The notes: generated by a model from the sequence alone, not told the origin. A DNA stretch of 64,000 bases from Arsukibacterium sp. UBA5043 (GCA_002415085.1 DIBV01000006.1:1-64000), one strand, 5' to 3'. Shown: positions 47,560 through 57,291, counted from the stretch's first letter. Made by a program: numbers and translations.

Positions 47560-47596
47560 AGGGGCCTTAGCGCCCCTTTGCCGTTTTTTATTTTAC
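47560..47596 (+). terminator. Terminator-like hairpin between petC and sspA
   Basis: AGGGGC (47560-47565) and GCCCCT (47572-47577) form a 6-bp stem with a 6-nt loop. A T-rich run follows after a short spacer (GTTTTTTATTTT). The distance from stem to T-run is longer than ideal, so termination may be partial. Confidence 0.55.
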
Positions 47597-47607
47597 CGGA
47601 GGAATAA

Positions 47608-48246
47608 ATGGCGATCATTGCCAATAAACGCCCTGTGATGACTTTATTCACAGCCATTGATGATATGTACAGCCACCAGGTGCGTATTGTACTGGCCGAG
47701 AAAGGCGTAACTGTTGATATCCTTCAGGTAGCTCAGGACAACCTGCCAGAAGATCTGTACGAAGTGAACCCTTATGGCAGCTTACCGACATTACTTGACC
47801 GTGAACTGGCTCTGTATCAGGCCGACATCATTATGGAATACCTGGATGAGCGTTTCCCGCATCCACCGCTAATGCCGGTTTATCCGGTAGCGCGTGGTCA
47901 GGCCCGGTTAATGATGTATCGGATTAAAAACGATTGGTACAGTCTGGCAGAAAAAGTGCTAACCAATGCTGACGACGCTGACAATGCCCGTCAGGAACTA
48001 AAAGAAGGCCTGTTGTCACTGGCACCACTGTTCAACGAAACCCCGTTTTTTATGAGTGAAGAATTCGGTCTGGTTGATTGTTATATGGCAGCGTTAATGT
48101 GGCGTTTACCCACTCTGGGTATCGAATTCCAGGGGCCGGGTAGCAAGGAGCTGAAAAATTATATGGCACGTGTTTTTGAACGTGATGCATTTCAGGCATC
48201 ATTAACTGAAGCCGAGCGGGAAATACGGCGCGGGATGCGTTTATAA
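47608..48246 (+). CDS. sspA: Stringent starvation protein A
   Basis: SspA has a glutathione-S-transferase fold without transferase activity and binds RNA polymerase, altering transcription under starvation and acid stress. The 212-aa protein has the thioredoxin-like N-terminal domain (MTLFTAIDDMYSHQVRIVLAEKG) and an all-helical C-terminal domain. A GGAGG site precedes the ATG. It overlaps sspB by one base. Confidence 0.95.
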   Translation: MAIIANKRPVMTLFTAIDDMYSHQVRIVLAEKGVTVDILQVAQDNLPEDLYEVNPYGSLPTLLDRELALYQADIIMEYLDERFPHPPLMPVYPVARGQARLMMYRIKNDWYSLAEKVLTNADDADNARQELKEGLLSLAPLFNETPFFMSEEFGLVDCYMAALMWRLPTLGIEFQGPGSKELKNYMARVFERDAFQASLTEAEREIRRGMRL

Positions 48247-48665
48247 TGGCGGCAATGTCACCAAACCGCCCGTATTTAGTGCGGGCGTTTTACGAATGGA
48301 TAGTTGATAACGACTGTACGCCGTATTTGGTGGTAGATGCCAGCTATCCGCAGGTAAAAGTACCACAGCAGTTTGTGCAGAACGGTCAGATCGTGCTTAA
48401 CGTGTTGCCTTCAGCCGTTGGAAATATGCAACTTGGTAATGATGCAATTACCTTTAGTGCCCGCTTCGGCGGTCAGCCATTTGCGTTGCATATTCCGGTA
48501 AAAGCGGTGTTGGCCATTTATGCAAAAGAAAATGGTGCCGGTACAGTGTTCACCCTTGAAGAGGAAGAGGACGATGCAGAGTTATTTGCTGAGCCCTTTG
48601 ATGATGATGACACGCCAGAGCCACCTAAGCCGAAAAAAGGCAGCCATCTGAAGGTTGTTAAGTAA
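48246..48665 (+). CDS. sspB: ClpXP adaptor SspB
   Basis: SspB binds ssrA-tagged proteins and delivers them to ClpXP. The 139-aa protein has the SspB core (about 1-105, NRPYLVRAFYEWIVDNDCTPYLVVD) and an acidic linker rich in Glu, Asp and Pro. The C-terminal ClpX-docking peptide KKGSHLKVVK follows. It is coupled to sspA and shares a bidirectional terminator with ilvY. Confidence 0.96.
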   Translation: MAAMSPNRPYLVRAFYEWIVDNDCTPYLVVDASYPQVKVPQQFVQNGQIVLNVLPSAVGNMQLGNDAITFSARFGGQPFALHIPVKAVLAIYAKENGAGTVFTLEEEEDDAELFAEPFDDDDTPEPPKPKKGSHLKVVK

Positions 48666-48676
48666 CTCAGTTCTGC

Positions 48677-48710
48677 AAATAAAGCTGCCACTGGCAGCTT
48701 TATTTTTTTG
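48677..48710. terminator. Bidirectional terminator between sspB and ilvY
   Basis: AAATAAAGCTGCCA (48677-48690) and TGGCAGCTTTATTT (48692-48705) are a perfect 14-bp inverted repeat, flanked by a T run on the right and A residues on the left. It can serve sspB; its right arm lies within the last codons of ilvY. Confidence 0.85.
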
Positions 48711-49584
48711 CAGCTGCCAGTTGCCAGAATGCCTGCAACAAAGGTTGCTCTAATTTTTTGCCCAGCATACATACACCCAGCTCAAACGGCTGAAACGGGT
48801 AGCTGATATCCAGAATTCGTACCCTGTCACGTACCGGGCTATGGTTAATAACCGGCTCAGGCACCACAGCGACACCGCTACCCAGCGCTACCATAGAAAC
48901 CATCGCCTCGTGGCCATCTACTTTTACCGCAACCTCAGGCCTGATGTTACAGTCAGCCAGCCATTTGTCGGAACGGGAGCGGGCCGGGCCATGGTCTGAT
49001 TGCACCAGCGGTATATCATTCCAGTTAATTGGGGCCGCAGAAAGTAAATCATTTACTTTGCAGGGGATCACCGGCGCAATCAGCCAGACCGGCAGCTGGG
49101 CAATGCGCTGAAAAATCATATTAGCGGGTAAGTGAGCCGGATATGCCGCCAGGGCAATATCGACGTCTCCTGCTTTAATTTTTTCAAATGCCATGGCCGC
49201 ATCGCCGGTCGTTAATTTAATTTCAGCCTTGGGGCATTGCAGCCGGAATTTATCCAGAATAGCCGGCAGGTGACTGTAGCTGGCCGTTACCGTACAGAAC
49301 AAGCGAATTTCGCCGGTCAGTTCAGCACTGGCCAGTTGTAAATCAAGTTGTAGTTGGTGCCATTCATCCAGCCAGAGCCGGACAAACTGTTGCACTCTGA
49401 CACCTTCTTTTGTCAGTAGCACTGATCGTTTATCACGATTAAACAACAAGGTCCCCAGCTCTTCTTCCAGTCGCTGGATCACCCGGGTCAGGGTAGAGGG
49501 GCTGACAAACATCTGCTCGCTGGTTTTAGCAAAGTTTAAACTGGAGGCTAAGTGCAGGAATAACTGGGCACTGCGAATATCCAT
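48700..49584 (-). CDS. ilvY: LysR-type activator IlvY
   Basis: IlvY activates ilvC when acetolactate or acetohydroxybutyrate accumulates. The 294-aa LysR protein has the N-terminal HTH (about 18-37, with VSPSTLTRVIQRLEEELG) and a co-inducer domain. The domain shows family segments SYSHLPAILDKFR, LTTGDAA and GHEAMVSMVALGSGVAVVPE. It is divergent from ilvC, exactly the classic pair, with a large palindrome between them. Confidence 0.95.
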   Translation of the reverse strand: MDIRSAQLFLHLASSLNFAKTSEQMFVSPSTLTRVIQRLEEELGTLLFNRDKRSVLLTKEGVRVQQFVRLWLDEWHQLQLDLQLASAELTGEIRLFCTVTASYSHLPAILDKFRLQCPKAEIKLTTGDAAMAFEKIKAGDVDIALAAYPAHLPANMIFQRIAQLPVWLIAPVIPCKVNDLLSAAPINWNDIPLVQSDHGPARSRSDKWLADCNIRPEVAVKVDGHEAMVSMVALGSGVAVVPEPVINHSPVRDRVRILDISYPFQPFELGVCMLGKKLEQPLLQAFWQLAAAKK

Positions 49585-49595
49585 GGCTTACCTTA

Positions 49596-49643
49596 ATTGC
49601 ATAAAGTGAAATACTGAGTTGTAAATATATCACTTCACGCAAT
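49596..49643. promoter_or_regulatory. Candidate IlvY operator
   Basis: Two 18-bp arms (49596-49613 and 49626-49643) are inverted repeats matching at 15 of 18 positions, separated by 12 bp. The arm core is ATTGC-N3-AAGTGA. It begins 11 bp upstream of the ilvY start codon, so binding could also autoregulate ilvY. Confidence 0.6.
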
Positions 49644-49790
49644 AGATTGCTGTGGCTATTATGAGTTCATTAACGCAGTCTGCCGGCCCATCGACGTAAT
49701 CTGTTTGTCATGGCGCCCCGCTAACATGTGGTTGCAGAGCTGTGTAAGGTAAGCCTGGCTTATCCGCTAAACTGAATTCTGAGAAATTGT

Positions 49791-51269
49791 ATGAGTAATT
49801 ATTTTAATACCTTAAGTTTGCGCCAGCAGTTACAGCAGCTGGGCCAGTGTCGCTTTATGGATAAAAGTGAGTTCAGCGATGGCTGCAGCTTTATTAATGA
49901 CTGGAATATTGTAATCGTCGGTTGCGGCGCTCAGGGCTTAAACCAGGGCCTGAATATGCGCGACTCTGGCTTAAACATCAGCTATGCCCTACGCGACGAA
50001 GCGATAAGCGAAAAGCGCGCTTCTTTTGTTAAAGCCAGCAGCAATGGTTTTACCGTTGGTACTTATCAGCAATTGATTCCGCAGGCTGATTTAGTATTAA
50101 ACCTGACGCCGGATAAGCAACACAGCAGCGTAGTTGATGCGGTAATGCCGCTGATGAAACAAGGCGCGACCTTAGCTTACTCGCATGGTTTTAATATTGT
50201 TGAAGAAGGTAAGCAAATCCGGCCGGATATCACGGTAGTGATGGTAGCACCAAAGTGCCCGGGTACTGAGGTACGGGAAGAGTATAAACGCGGCTTTGGG
50301 GTGCCAACCCTGATTGCGGTGCATCCGGAAAATGATCCTAAAGGCCAGGGTTTAGCGGTAGCGAAAGCTTATGCATCGGCGACGGGCGGCGACCGGGCAG
50401 GGGTGTTGCAATCCTCTTTTATTGCCGAAGTTAAATCAGATTTAATGGGCGAGCAAACCATTCTTTGTGGAATGTTGCAAACCGGTGCCATTCTGGCGTT
50501 TGATAAACTGGTAGCAGACGGGACAGAAGCCGGTTATGCCGCTAAGTTAATTCAGTATGGCTGGGAAACAGTAACTGAAGCCCTGAAGCATGGTGGTATT
50601 ACCAATATGATGGACCGGCTGAGTAATCCGGCCAAGATAAAAGCTTATGATTTAGCGGAAGAGTTAAAACAAACCCTGCGGCCATTATTTGAAAAGCATA
50701 TGGACGATATCATCAGTGGTGAGTTCTCCCGCACCATGATGGACGATTGGGCTAATGATGACAAAAACCTGCTGACCTGGCGTGAGCAGACCCGTGACAG
50801 CGGCTTTGAACAAGCGCCGGTATCAGATGAAAAAATTGCCGAGCAGGAATATTTTGACCGCGCAATCTTGTTAGTTGCCATGGTAAAAGCCGGGGTAGAG
50901 CTGGCGTTTGAAACCATGGTTGACGCCGGTATTATTGCTGAGTCGGCTTATTATGAGTCGCTGCATGAAACACCCTTAATTGCCAATACCATCGCCCGTA
51001 AGCGGTTATATGAAATGAATGTGGTAATTTCCGACACAGCAGAGTACGGCAACTACCTGTTCGCCCATGCGGCGGTGCCGCTGTTGCGTGACAAGGTAAA
51101 TAGTTTAAGCACCGAATATATTGGTAAAGGCTTAAATCAGAGCCAGACCGGCGTCGATAACCTGCAGCTGATTGCAGTAAATGATGCTATTCGTCAGCAC
51201 CCGGTAGAAGTGGTCGGTAAAAAATTACGTGGTTATATGACCGCGATGAAACGAATTGTTGAAGCGTAA
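49791..51269 (+). CDS. ilvC: Ketol-acid reductoisomerase (class II)
   Basis: IlvC converts acetolactate or acetohydroxybutyrate to the dihydroxy acids of valine and isoleucine synthesis, using NADPH and Mg2+. The 492-aa length marks the long class II enzyme with a duplicated knotted domain. The Rossmann motif [18 protein letters not shown] and phosphate-contacting YALRDE are present. A terminator lies about 105 bp beyond the stop. Confidence 0.97.
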   Translation: MSNYFNTLSLRQQLQQLGQCRFMDKSEFSDGCSFINDWNIVIVGCGAQGLNQGLNMRDSGLNISYALRDEAISEKRASFVKASSNGFTVGTYQQLIPQADLVLNLTPDKQHSSVVDAVMPLMKQGATLAYSHGFNIVEEGKQIRPDITVVMVAPKCPGTEVREEYKRGFGVPTLIAVHPENDPKGQGLAVAKAYASATGGDRAGVLQSSFIAEVKSDLMGEQTILCGMLQTGAILAFDKLVADGTEAGYAAKLIQYGWETVTEALKHGGITNMMDRLSNPAKIKAYDLAEELKQTLRPLFEKHMDDIISGEFSRTMMDDWANDDKNLLTWREQTRDSGFEQAPVSDEKIAEQEYFDRAILLVAMVKAGVELAFETMVDAGIIAESAYYESLHETPLIANTIARKRLYEMNVVISDTAEYGNYLFAHAAVPLLRDKVNSLSTEYIGKGLNQSQTGVDNLQLIAVNDAIRQHPVEVVGKKLRGYMTAMKRIVEA

Positions 51270-51375
51270 TTAAGCGCTCAGAAAGAATGATGTGGTTGAT
51301 GGTGGTTAACCCGAAAGCAGTGCTTCAGTTAACGCCAGACCAATAACGATGTTATACGTGGACCTTGGTTGTTTT

Positions 51376-51400
51376 GCCCCGCTTGTCGGGGCTTTTTTTT
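51376..51400 (+). terminator. Intrinsic terminator after ilvC
   Basis: GCCCCG (51376-51381) and CGGGGC (51387-51392) form a 6-bp stem with a short loop, followed by eight T residues. Confidence 0.88.
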
Positions 51401-51439
51401 GAGTGTATGGTCAGTAAAATTCTAAATGCAGGACACACC

Positions 51440-51874
51440 ATGAAAAATATTGCCCTGGTGGCGCACGATGGTAAAAAGGCTACTTTGTTAGAGTGGATTG
51501 GTCAGCATAAAGCATTTTTTGCCGACAAAAACTTAATTGCCACGGGTACCACTGGTAAACTGATAAGCGATGCACTTGAGCAACCGGTACAGTGCATGGC
51601 GAGTGGCCCGATTGGTGGCGATCAACAAATCGGCGCGTTAATTGCGGAGCAAAAAATAGACTGGCTGATATTTTTCTGGGACCCGTTGTCTTCCCAGCCG
51701 CATGACCCTGATGTTAAAGCGCTGATCCGCTTAGCCGTGGTCTGGAATATTCCGGTAGCCTGCAATCGTGCCACTGCCGATTTTATTATTCACTCCAGCT
51801 TGTACCAGCAGGATTATCAGCGTGAAATCCCGGATTTCTCAAAGCATAACCAACGTATGAATCAACTGGAATAA
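51440..51874 (+). CDS. mgsA: Methylglyoxal synthase
   Basis: MgsA converts dihydroxyacetone phosphate to methylglyoxal and phosphate, a bypass under phosphate limitation or sugar overload. The 144-aa product starts [13 protein letters not shown]. It shows [18 protein letters not shown] and the catalytic-Asp segment [18 protein letters not shown]. The open frame extends to 51365, but that stretch overlaps the ilvC terminator, so ATG 51440 is used. Confidence 0.96.
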   Translation: MKNIALVAHDGKKATLLEWIGQHKAFFADKNLIATGTTGKLISDALEQPVQCMASGPIGGDQQIGALIAEQKIDWLIFFWDPLSSQPHDPDVKALIRLAVVWNIPVACNRATADFIIHSSLYQQDYQREIPDFSKHNQRMNQLE

Positions 51875-51881
51875 GAATCTG

Positions 51882-52697
51882 GTGCTAACTTCAGTAAATC
51901 TTGGCCCACTGGCGTTACCATTGCCACCATTACTGTTATTAATCAGTGTATTGCTGGGGCTGCTGGTGGCGGCGTTGGTGGGCAGAAAATATAAAGTATC
52001 GGTTACTGATCCATTGTTAACTATTTTTCTTGGCAGTTTTTTGCTTGGACGATTGGCTTTTGTGGCCCGATTTGCCGACAGTTACGACACGGTATGGCAG
52101 ATGCTGGATATCCGGGATAGGGGTTTTGATGTCGCAGCTACGCTAGTAGGTGCAGTAACCATTTTACTCTGGCTATTATGGCACCGCCGCCAGCAGCGTC
52201 AGGCTTTGCTGGCCGGGGTATTGACAGTGACCATGCTATTCGGAGCTTTCAGTTCGGTTATTTATGTCGGGCGTCAGCAAGCTGTATTGCCTGAGCTAAC
52301 ATTGCAGCAGTTAAACGGCGATAGTGTTAATTTAGCAGATCTGGGGCGTGGCCAGCTGACCGTGGTCAATTTATGGGCCAGCTGGTGCCCGCCTTGCCGG
52401 CGGGAAATGCCGGTACTACAACAGGCTGAGCAACTGTATTCTGAGGTACGTTTTGTATTGCTTAATCAGCGCGAGCATCCACAAACCGTGCAACAATATT
52501 TAAACCAGGCTGGCCTAACATTTAACCACTTATTGCTGGACAGGCAAGGACAATTTGCCAGCCAGTTGGGTGCACATGGTTTACCGGTAACCTTGTATTT
52601 TGGTGCCGATGGCCAGTTGCTCCATTCGCATATGGGCGAATTATCAGCGGCCAGCCTGGCGCACAGCCTGCAGCAGTTCGGTGTATCGGCCGAGTAA
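51882..52697 (+). CDS. Membrane-anchored TlpA-like thiol-disulfide protein
   Basis: The 271-aa protein has an N-terminal membrane part with four helices (about 13-33, 43-62, 85-102 and 108-128) and a C-terminal thioredoxin domain (about 130-268). The domain has the redox motif WASWCPPCRREMP and the cis-Pro in HGLPVTLYF. It most likely reduces disulfides in the periplasm, as TlpA/ResA proteins do. The membrane part loosely resembles the Lgt-like segment seen in some TlpA fusions. It starts at GTG seven bases after mgsA and may be co-transcribed with it. Confidence 0.8.
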   Translation: MLTSVNLGPLALPLPPLLLLISVLLGLLVAALVGRKYKVSVTDPLLTIFLGSFLLGRLAFVARFADSYDTVWQMLDIRDRGFDVAATLVGAVTILLWLLWHRRQQRQALLAGVLTVTMLFGAFSSVIYVGRQQAVLPELTLQQLNGDSVNLADLGRGQLTVVNLWASWCPPCRREMPVLQQAEQLYSEVRFVLLNQREHPQTVQQYLNQAGLTFNHLLLDRQGQFASQLGAHGLPVTLYFGADGQLLHSHMGELSAASLAHSLQQFGVSAE

Positions 52698-52718
52698 TTT
52701 TTTAAAATTTAGATCGCA

Positions 52719-52745
52719 AACTTATTGAGAATAATTCGCGTTTAT
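52719..52745 (+). promoter_or_regulatory. Possible Fur site upstream of the iron ABC operon
   Basis: The segment TGAGAATAATTCGCG (52726-52740) matches the 7-1-7 Fur core TGATAAT-N-ATTATCA at about ten of 14 positions. Its right half is weaker. It lies some 55 bp upstream of the ferric-binding protein gene. Confidence 0.4.
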
Positions 52746-52793
52746 GGTTATATGACAGCTCAGAACGTTAACCTGAAGCTGGAGTTGTTCCCT

Positions 52794-53813
52794 ATGCGTA
52801 GTAAACCGACATTTTTGATTGTTTCTGCACTTGCCAGCGCCTTATTCAGCGCCGCCTCGGCAATTGCCAGCGAAGTAAATATTTATTCGGCCCGTCAGGA
52901 AGAGTTAATTAAACCGTTACTGGATGACTTTACTAAAGACACTGGCATCAAAGTCAATCTGATCACCGGTAAACCGGATGAATTAATTAGCCGCTTGGCC
53001 AGTGAAGGACGAAACAGCCCGGCAGACGTATTAATCAGCACCGATGTTGGCCGTTTATATCGCGCAAAAACTCAGGGCGTATTACAAAGCATCGAGTCTG
53101 ACACGCTGAACACTGCTATCCCTGAGGAACTGCGTGACCCTGCTGGCCAATGGTACGGTTTAACCATGCGTGCCCGGCCTATTATGTATGTGCCGGGAAA
53201 AGTGAATCCTGAAGAGTTATCAACCTATGCAGATTTGGCCAGCCCCAAATGGCGTGGCCGCATTTGTATTCGTTCATCAGATAATATTTATAACCAGTCT
53301 ATGGTGGCGGGTTTGATTGCCCATGAAGGTGCGGCAGCCGCAGAGCAATGGGTAGAAGGTTTGGTAGCAAACTTTGCCCGGCCGCCACGTGGTGGTGATC
53401 GGGACCAAATTAGTGCAGCCGCCAGCGGCGTTTGTGATATTGCTATCGCCAATACCTATTATTTAGGTGGCATGCTGGCTGACTCAGAGCAACGCGCGAC
53501 AGCGGAAAAAGTAAAAGTTTTCTGGCCTGATCAGGCTGGCACTGGTGCACACGTTAATATTTCTGGTGCCGGCGTTGCTGCCCATGCGCCTAATAAAGCC
53601 AATGCGGTGCGGTTACTGGAGTATATGGTAACGGAGCAGGCCCAGCAGTGGTATGCCCAGCAAAACCATGAATACCCGGTGGTGAAGGGCGTGCAAGCCA
53701 GCGAATTGCTGCAAAGCTTTGGCCAATTCAACGCGGACGAGCTAAATCTGGATAAGTTAGGTGAGCTAAATGCCGAAGCCATTCGGGTAATGGACCGCGC
53801 TGGCTGGCGTTAA
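52794..53813 (+). CDS. futA: Ferric iron ABC transporter substrate-binding protein
   Basis: This 339-aa periplasmic protein has a signal peptide (about 1-25) followed by EVNIYSARQEELIKPLLDDF, typical of the FutA/FbpA/IdiA Fe3+-binding family. The tyrosine pair in ANTYYLGG fits the iron ligands of the class. The open frame reaches back to 52725, but the signal peptide sets the start at 52794. It is the first gene of a three-gene uptake operon with possible Fur control. Confidence 0.9.
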   Translation: MRSKPTFLIVSALASALFSAASAIASEVNIYSARQEELIKPLLDDFTKDTGIKVNLITGKPDELISRLASEGRNSPADVLISTDVGRLYRAKTQGVLQSIESDTLNTAIPEELRDPAGQWYGLTMRARPIMYVPGKVNPEELSTYADLASPKWRGRICIRSSDNIYNQSMVAGLIAHEGAAAAEQWVEGLVANFARPPRGGDRDQISAAASGVCDIAIANTYYLGGMLADSEQRATAEKVKVFWPDQAGTGAHVNISGAGVAAHAPNKANAVRLLEYMVTEQAQQWYAQQNHEYPVVKGVQASELLQSFGQFNADELNLDKLGELNAEAIRVMDRAGWR

Positions 53814-53842
53814 CCGTCAGTCAGGATCAGCAACGGGGAAGT

Positions 53843-55477
53843 ATGCTGCCATTCAAAGTGGATATCTGGCGTTGGTCAGTATTAGTACCGGCATTGCTGT
53901 TAGCAATGCCGGTTTTGGTCGTTTTTGGCAGTGTGCTCACTCCTGATATTGGGGTTTGGAGGCATTTGCGCCAGACCGTGCTGGCAGACTACATTGTTAA
54001 CTCATTATCGCTGGCAGTGGGCACCGGCCTGGGTACATTAGCCATTGGTACCAGTACCGCCTGGCTGGTTAGTCAGTACCAGTTTGTTGGCCGGCGCGTG
54101 CTGCAGTGGTTGTTATTACTACCGCTGGCGATGCCAGCCTATATTATTGCCTATACCTATACCGGCATGCTTGATTTTGCCGGACCATTACAAAGTGGCC
54201 TGCGAGAATATTTTGGCTGGGCTTATGGCGATTACTGGTTCCCGGAAATTCGTTCACTTAGCGGTGCCATTCTGATGTTATCGCTGGTGCTGTATCCCTA
54301 TGTCTATATGTTAGCCCGTAGTGCGTTTAGAGAGCAATCAAACAGCATGCTGGAGGCTAGCCGCACCCTGGGTTTCAGCCCACGTCAGCACTTCTGGAAA
54401 GTGGCTTTGCCACTGGCCCGCCCAGCGCTGCTTACCGGGGTCGCGTTGGCGATGATGGAGGCGTTTGCCGACTACGGTACTGTACAGTATTTCGGTATCG
54501 CTACGTTTACGACAGGGATTTTCCGTACCTGGTTCGGCATGGGTAGCCAGGAAGGTGCTGCTCAGCTTGCGGCGTTACTCAGCAGCTTTGTCCTGGTGTT
54601 GCTAGTGCTTGAGCAATGGTCAAGGCGTAAGATTCGCTATTTTTTTCAAGGCCAGCGTCAGCAAATCAGCACATTGCGGATATTAACCCCTGGTCGCCAA
54701 TTGCTGGTTGCATTAATTTGTGCGTTGCCGGTTTTTTTAGGGTTTGTTATTCCTGCTTTTCAGCTTGCCAGCTGGGCGTTACCTAATTGGTTAACGCTGT
54801 TAACCGCAGATTTTGGCCGGCTAATCTGGAATAGTTTCAGCCTGGCGGCACTGGCAGCGGTGTTATCCGTTATGCTGGCGTTGTTGTTTGGTTATGCCAG
54901 CCGGCTGCGGCGTGATCCGCTGGTCAGATTGCCGGTACGCCTGGCTGCGCTCGGTTATGCAATACCGGGCACTGTTATTGCCATTGGTGTAATGATTCCG
55001 CTGGCCTGGGCAGATCGGAATATTGATTTACTGGCCGAGCAATGGTTTGGGGTTCGGACGGGTCTGTTGTTCTCTGGCACCTTATTTGCGTTATTGCTGG
55101 CTTACAGTGTGCGCTTTCTGGCGGTGTCACTGCATAGTGTTGAGGCGGGCCTTGAGCGGATTAAACCCAGCATGGACAATGCGGCACGCTCTCTGGGAGC
55201 CAGCCCGCTGCAGGTGCTACGGCGGGTCCATGTGCCATTGCTGCGCGGCAGTGTGTTAACTGCACTCATGCTGGTATTTGTTGATGTATTAAAAGAGCTG
55301 CCAGCCACCCTGATTTTACGACCCTTTAATTTTAATACCCTGGCCGTGCGAACGTATGAGCTGGCGTCAGACGAGCGATTGGCCGATGCCGCTTTACCCG
55401 CGCTGGCCATTGTTTGCGTCAGTATTATTCCGGTTATATTGTTGTCACGGACGCTTGATAGCAGTAGAGGATCTTAA
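53843..55477 (+). CDS. futB: Ferric iron ABC transporter permease (fused)
   Basis: The 544-aa inner-membrane protein has about twelve helices formed by two homologous permease halves. Each half carries an EAA loop: EASRTLGFSPRQHFWKVALP (about 172-191) and the later DNAARSLGASPLQVLRRVHVP (from about 446). This double-length form is typical of FbpB/FutB. It follows futA by 29 bp and is two bases before futC. Confidence 0.93.
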   Translation: MLPFKVDIWRWSVLVPALLLAMPVLVVFGSVLTPDIGVWRHLRQTVLADYIVNSLSLAVGTGLGTLAIGTSTAWLVSQYQFVGRRVLQWLLLLPLAMPAYIIAYTYTGMLDFAGPLQSGLREYFGWAYGDYWFPEIRSLSGAILMLSLVLYPYVYMLARSAFREQSNSMLEASRTLGFSPRQHFWKVALPLARPALLTGVALAMMEAFADYGTVQYFGIATFTTGIFRTWFGMGSQEGAAQLAALLSSFVLVLLVLEQWSRRKIRYFFQGQRQQISTLRILTPGRQLLVALICALPVFLGFVIPAFQLASWALPNWLTLLTADFGRLIWNSFSLAALAAVLSVMLALLFGYASRLRRDPLVRLPVRLAALGYAIPGTVIAIGVMIPLAWADRNIDLLAEQWFGVRTGLLFSGTLFALLLAYSVRFLAVSLHSVEAGLERIKPSMDNAARSLGASPLQVLRRVHVPLLRGSVLTALMLVFVDVLKELPATLILRPFNFNTLAVRTYELASDERLADAALPALAIVCVSIIPVILLSRTLDSSRGS

Positions 55478-55479
55478 GC

Positions 55480-56517
55480 ATGTTAGTTCTGGATAAGCTG
55501 GCGGTGGCCTATGGCCCGCATGTGGTGGTAAAAGATGTTAGCCTGTCGCTGGCCGAGGGCCAGATTGGTTGTTTAGTCGGACCGTCGGGCTGTGGTAAAA
55601 CCACCTTGCTGCGGGCCATCGCCGGCTTCGAACCGGCAGCCAGTGGCAGTATCAGCCTGCAACAGCGTCTGGTTAGTGATCAGCAGACGCAGTTAGCCAC
55701 TGAGCAGCGTCGTGTTGGCATGGTATTTCAGGACTTTGCCTTGTTTCCGCACTTATCAGTTGCTGATAATATTAGCTTTGGCTTACAGGGGCAAAGCAGT
55801 AAGTTTAAGCAAGATAAAGTGAAGAAGCTGCTCCAGCTGGTAGGCTTACCCGATTTGGCCAACCGTTATCCACATCAGTTATCCGGAGGACAGCAGCAGC
55901 GAGTCGCTCTTGCCAGAGCGTTGGCGCCAGAGCCGAAGGTGTTGCTGCTGGATGAACCCTTTTCCAGTCTGGATGCAGAATTACGTGAAGCCCTGGCCCG
56001 GGATATAAGGCAGATTTTGCAACAATTAAAAATTACCGCAGTAATGGTTACTCATGATCAGTTTGAAGCTTTTACCATGGCCGATATGGTGGGGGTAATG
56101 CAACATGGCAAGTTACAGCAATGGGCGACACCTTACGAGCTTTATCACAAACCCGCCAGCCGCTTTGTCGCCGACTTTGTTGGCCGGGGAGTGATGCTGC
56201 CTGGTGAAATGCTCGATGCCAGGCGGGTCCAAACCTGTCTGGGTATTTTTAACCAGCGTTATCTGCAAAATGCCAATAGTGGTGATAAGGTGGATGTGTT
56301 GATCCGCCCGGATGACATAGTGCATGATGACGCCAGCGGTATTACTGCAAAGGTGCTGGAAAAGTCTTTTCGCGGCTCACACATTCTGTACACCCTGGCA
56401 CTGAGTGGCGGTGAACAGGTATATTGTTTAGCGCTAAGCCATCATAATCACGCCAACGGTGAGCACATCGGGATCCGGCTCGACCTCGATCATCTTGTTT
56501 TATTCCCACGTATCTAG
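55480..56517 (+). CDS. futC: Ferric iron ABC transporter ATP-binding protein
   Basis: The 345-aa ATPase has Walker A GPSGCGKTTLLRA, the Q-loop VFQDFALFPHLSV, signature LSGGQQQRVALARAL and Walker B VLLLDEPFSSLD. A C-terminal TOBE-like domain (about 270-345) follows. It energises the FutB permease. It is convergent with the periplasmic binding protein gene at 56557. Confidence 0.93.
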   Translation: MLVLDKLAVAYGPHVVVKDVSLSLAEGQIGCLVGPSGCGKTTLLRAIAGFEPAASGSISLQQRLVSDQQTQLATEQRRVGMVFQDFALFPHLSVADNISFGLQGQSSKFKQDKVKKLLQLVGLPDLANRYPHQLSGGQQQRVALARALAPEPKVLLLDEPFSSLDAELREALARDIRQILQQLKITAVMVTHDQFEAFTMADMVGVMQHGKLQQWATPYELYHKPASRFVADFVGRGVMLPGEMLDARRVQTCLGIFNQRYLQNANSGDKVDVLIRPDDIVHDDASGITAKVLEKSFRGSHILYTLALSGGEQVYCLALSHHNHANGEHIGIRLDLDHLVLFPRI

Positions 56518-56556
56518 TCTGATAAAGTTTAGTCTGGCTGGTTATCAATTAATATT

Positions 56557-57291
56557 TTATGGCAGCAGCGTCTCAATAATTTCCTGGTATTGGCCGGATG
56601 CCCTTAGTTGCTGTAATCCGAGATTAAAGCGCGCTATCCGTTGCAAGTTGGCGGGATCTTTCTTTGATAAGACCAGATACATCGGCCGAAGCTCCAGCTC
56701 TGGTGTTAACCAGTCGAGCTGTTGTTGATAGTGCGGTAATTTATGCTCCAGTATGTGCAGCGCTGTCATCAAATCGACCGGAACTAAATCGACCCGTCGC
56801 AACGCCAACATAGCCAGAGCCTGCTCATCGGTTGCGACACTAATGGTTGTAATGCCACTTTCAAGCAAGCCAGCCGGTTGCTCATAGCCCTGAACTATTG
56901 CTAACCTGCGGTGCTGGCGACTGAGTTCCTGATAATTCCGATAGCGGATGGTGTCAGCTTTGCGTTTAAAAAACACAATCCTATTGGCGTAAAGTGGCTG
57001 TGAGTAAAAGAAATGGGAAGTGCGTTGTTCACTGTACCAGGCTGCGATTAAACCGGTGTAATGCCCCTGCTGACTTTCATACAACGCTCTGGCAAAAGGT
57101 AAAAACTCGACTTCCAGTTGCATGCCTTGCAAAGCAAACGCCTGGCGGATAATTTCGATAGTTGCGCCCTGATCTATAAGCTGCTGCCCATAGTGCGGAG
57201 CATAATTGCTGCTGGCTAAACGAATGATCTCGGCATTGGTAGCAAAGCTGGTGACTGCTAAAAGCAGTAACAGCTTAAAAAACTTCAGCAT
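56557..57291 (-). CDS. Periplasmic solute-binding protein, family 3 type
   Basis: The 244-aa protein has a signal peptide (about 1-20) and an SBP_bac_3-like fold, beginning IIRLASSNYAPHYGQQLIDQG. It has no permease or ATPase partner nearby, so it may be an orphan binding protein or a sensor-type domain. Many such orphan proteins occur in Alteromonadales. The ligand is unknown; the family often binds amino acids. Confidence 0.8.
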   Translation of the reverse strand: MLKFFKLLLLLAVTSFATNAEIIRLASSNYAPHYGQQLIDQGATIEIIRQAFALQGMQLEVEFLPFARALYESQQGHYTGLIAAWYSEQRTSHFFYSQPLYANRIVFFKRKADTIRYRNYQELSRQHRRLAIVQGYEQPAGLLESGITTISVATDEQALAMLALRRVDLVPVDLMTALHILEHKLPHYQQQLDWLTPELELRPMYLVLSKKDPANLQRIARFNLGLQQLRASGQYQEIIETLLP

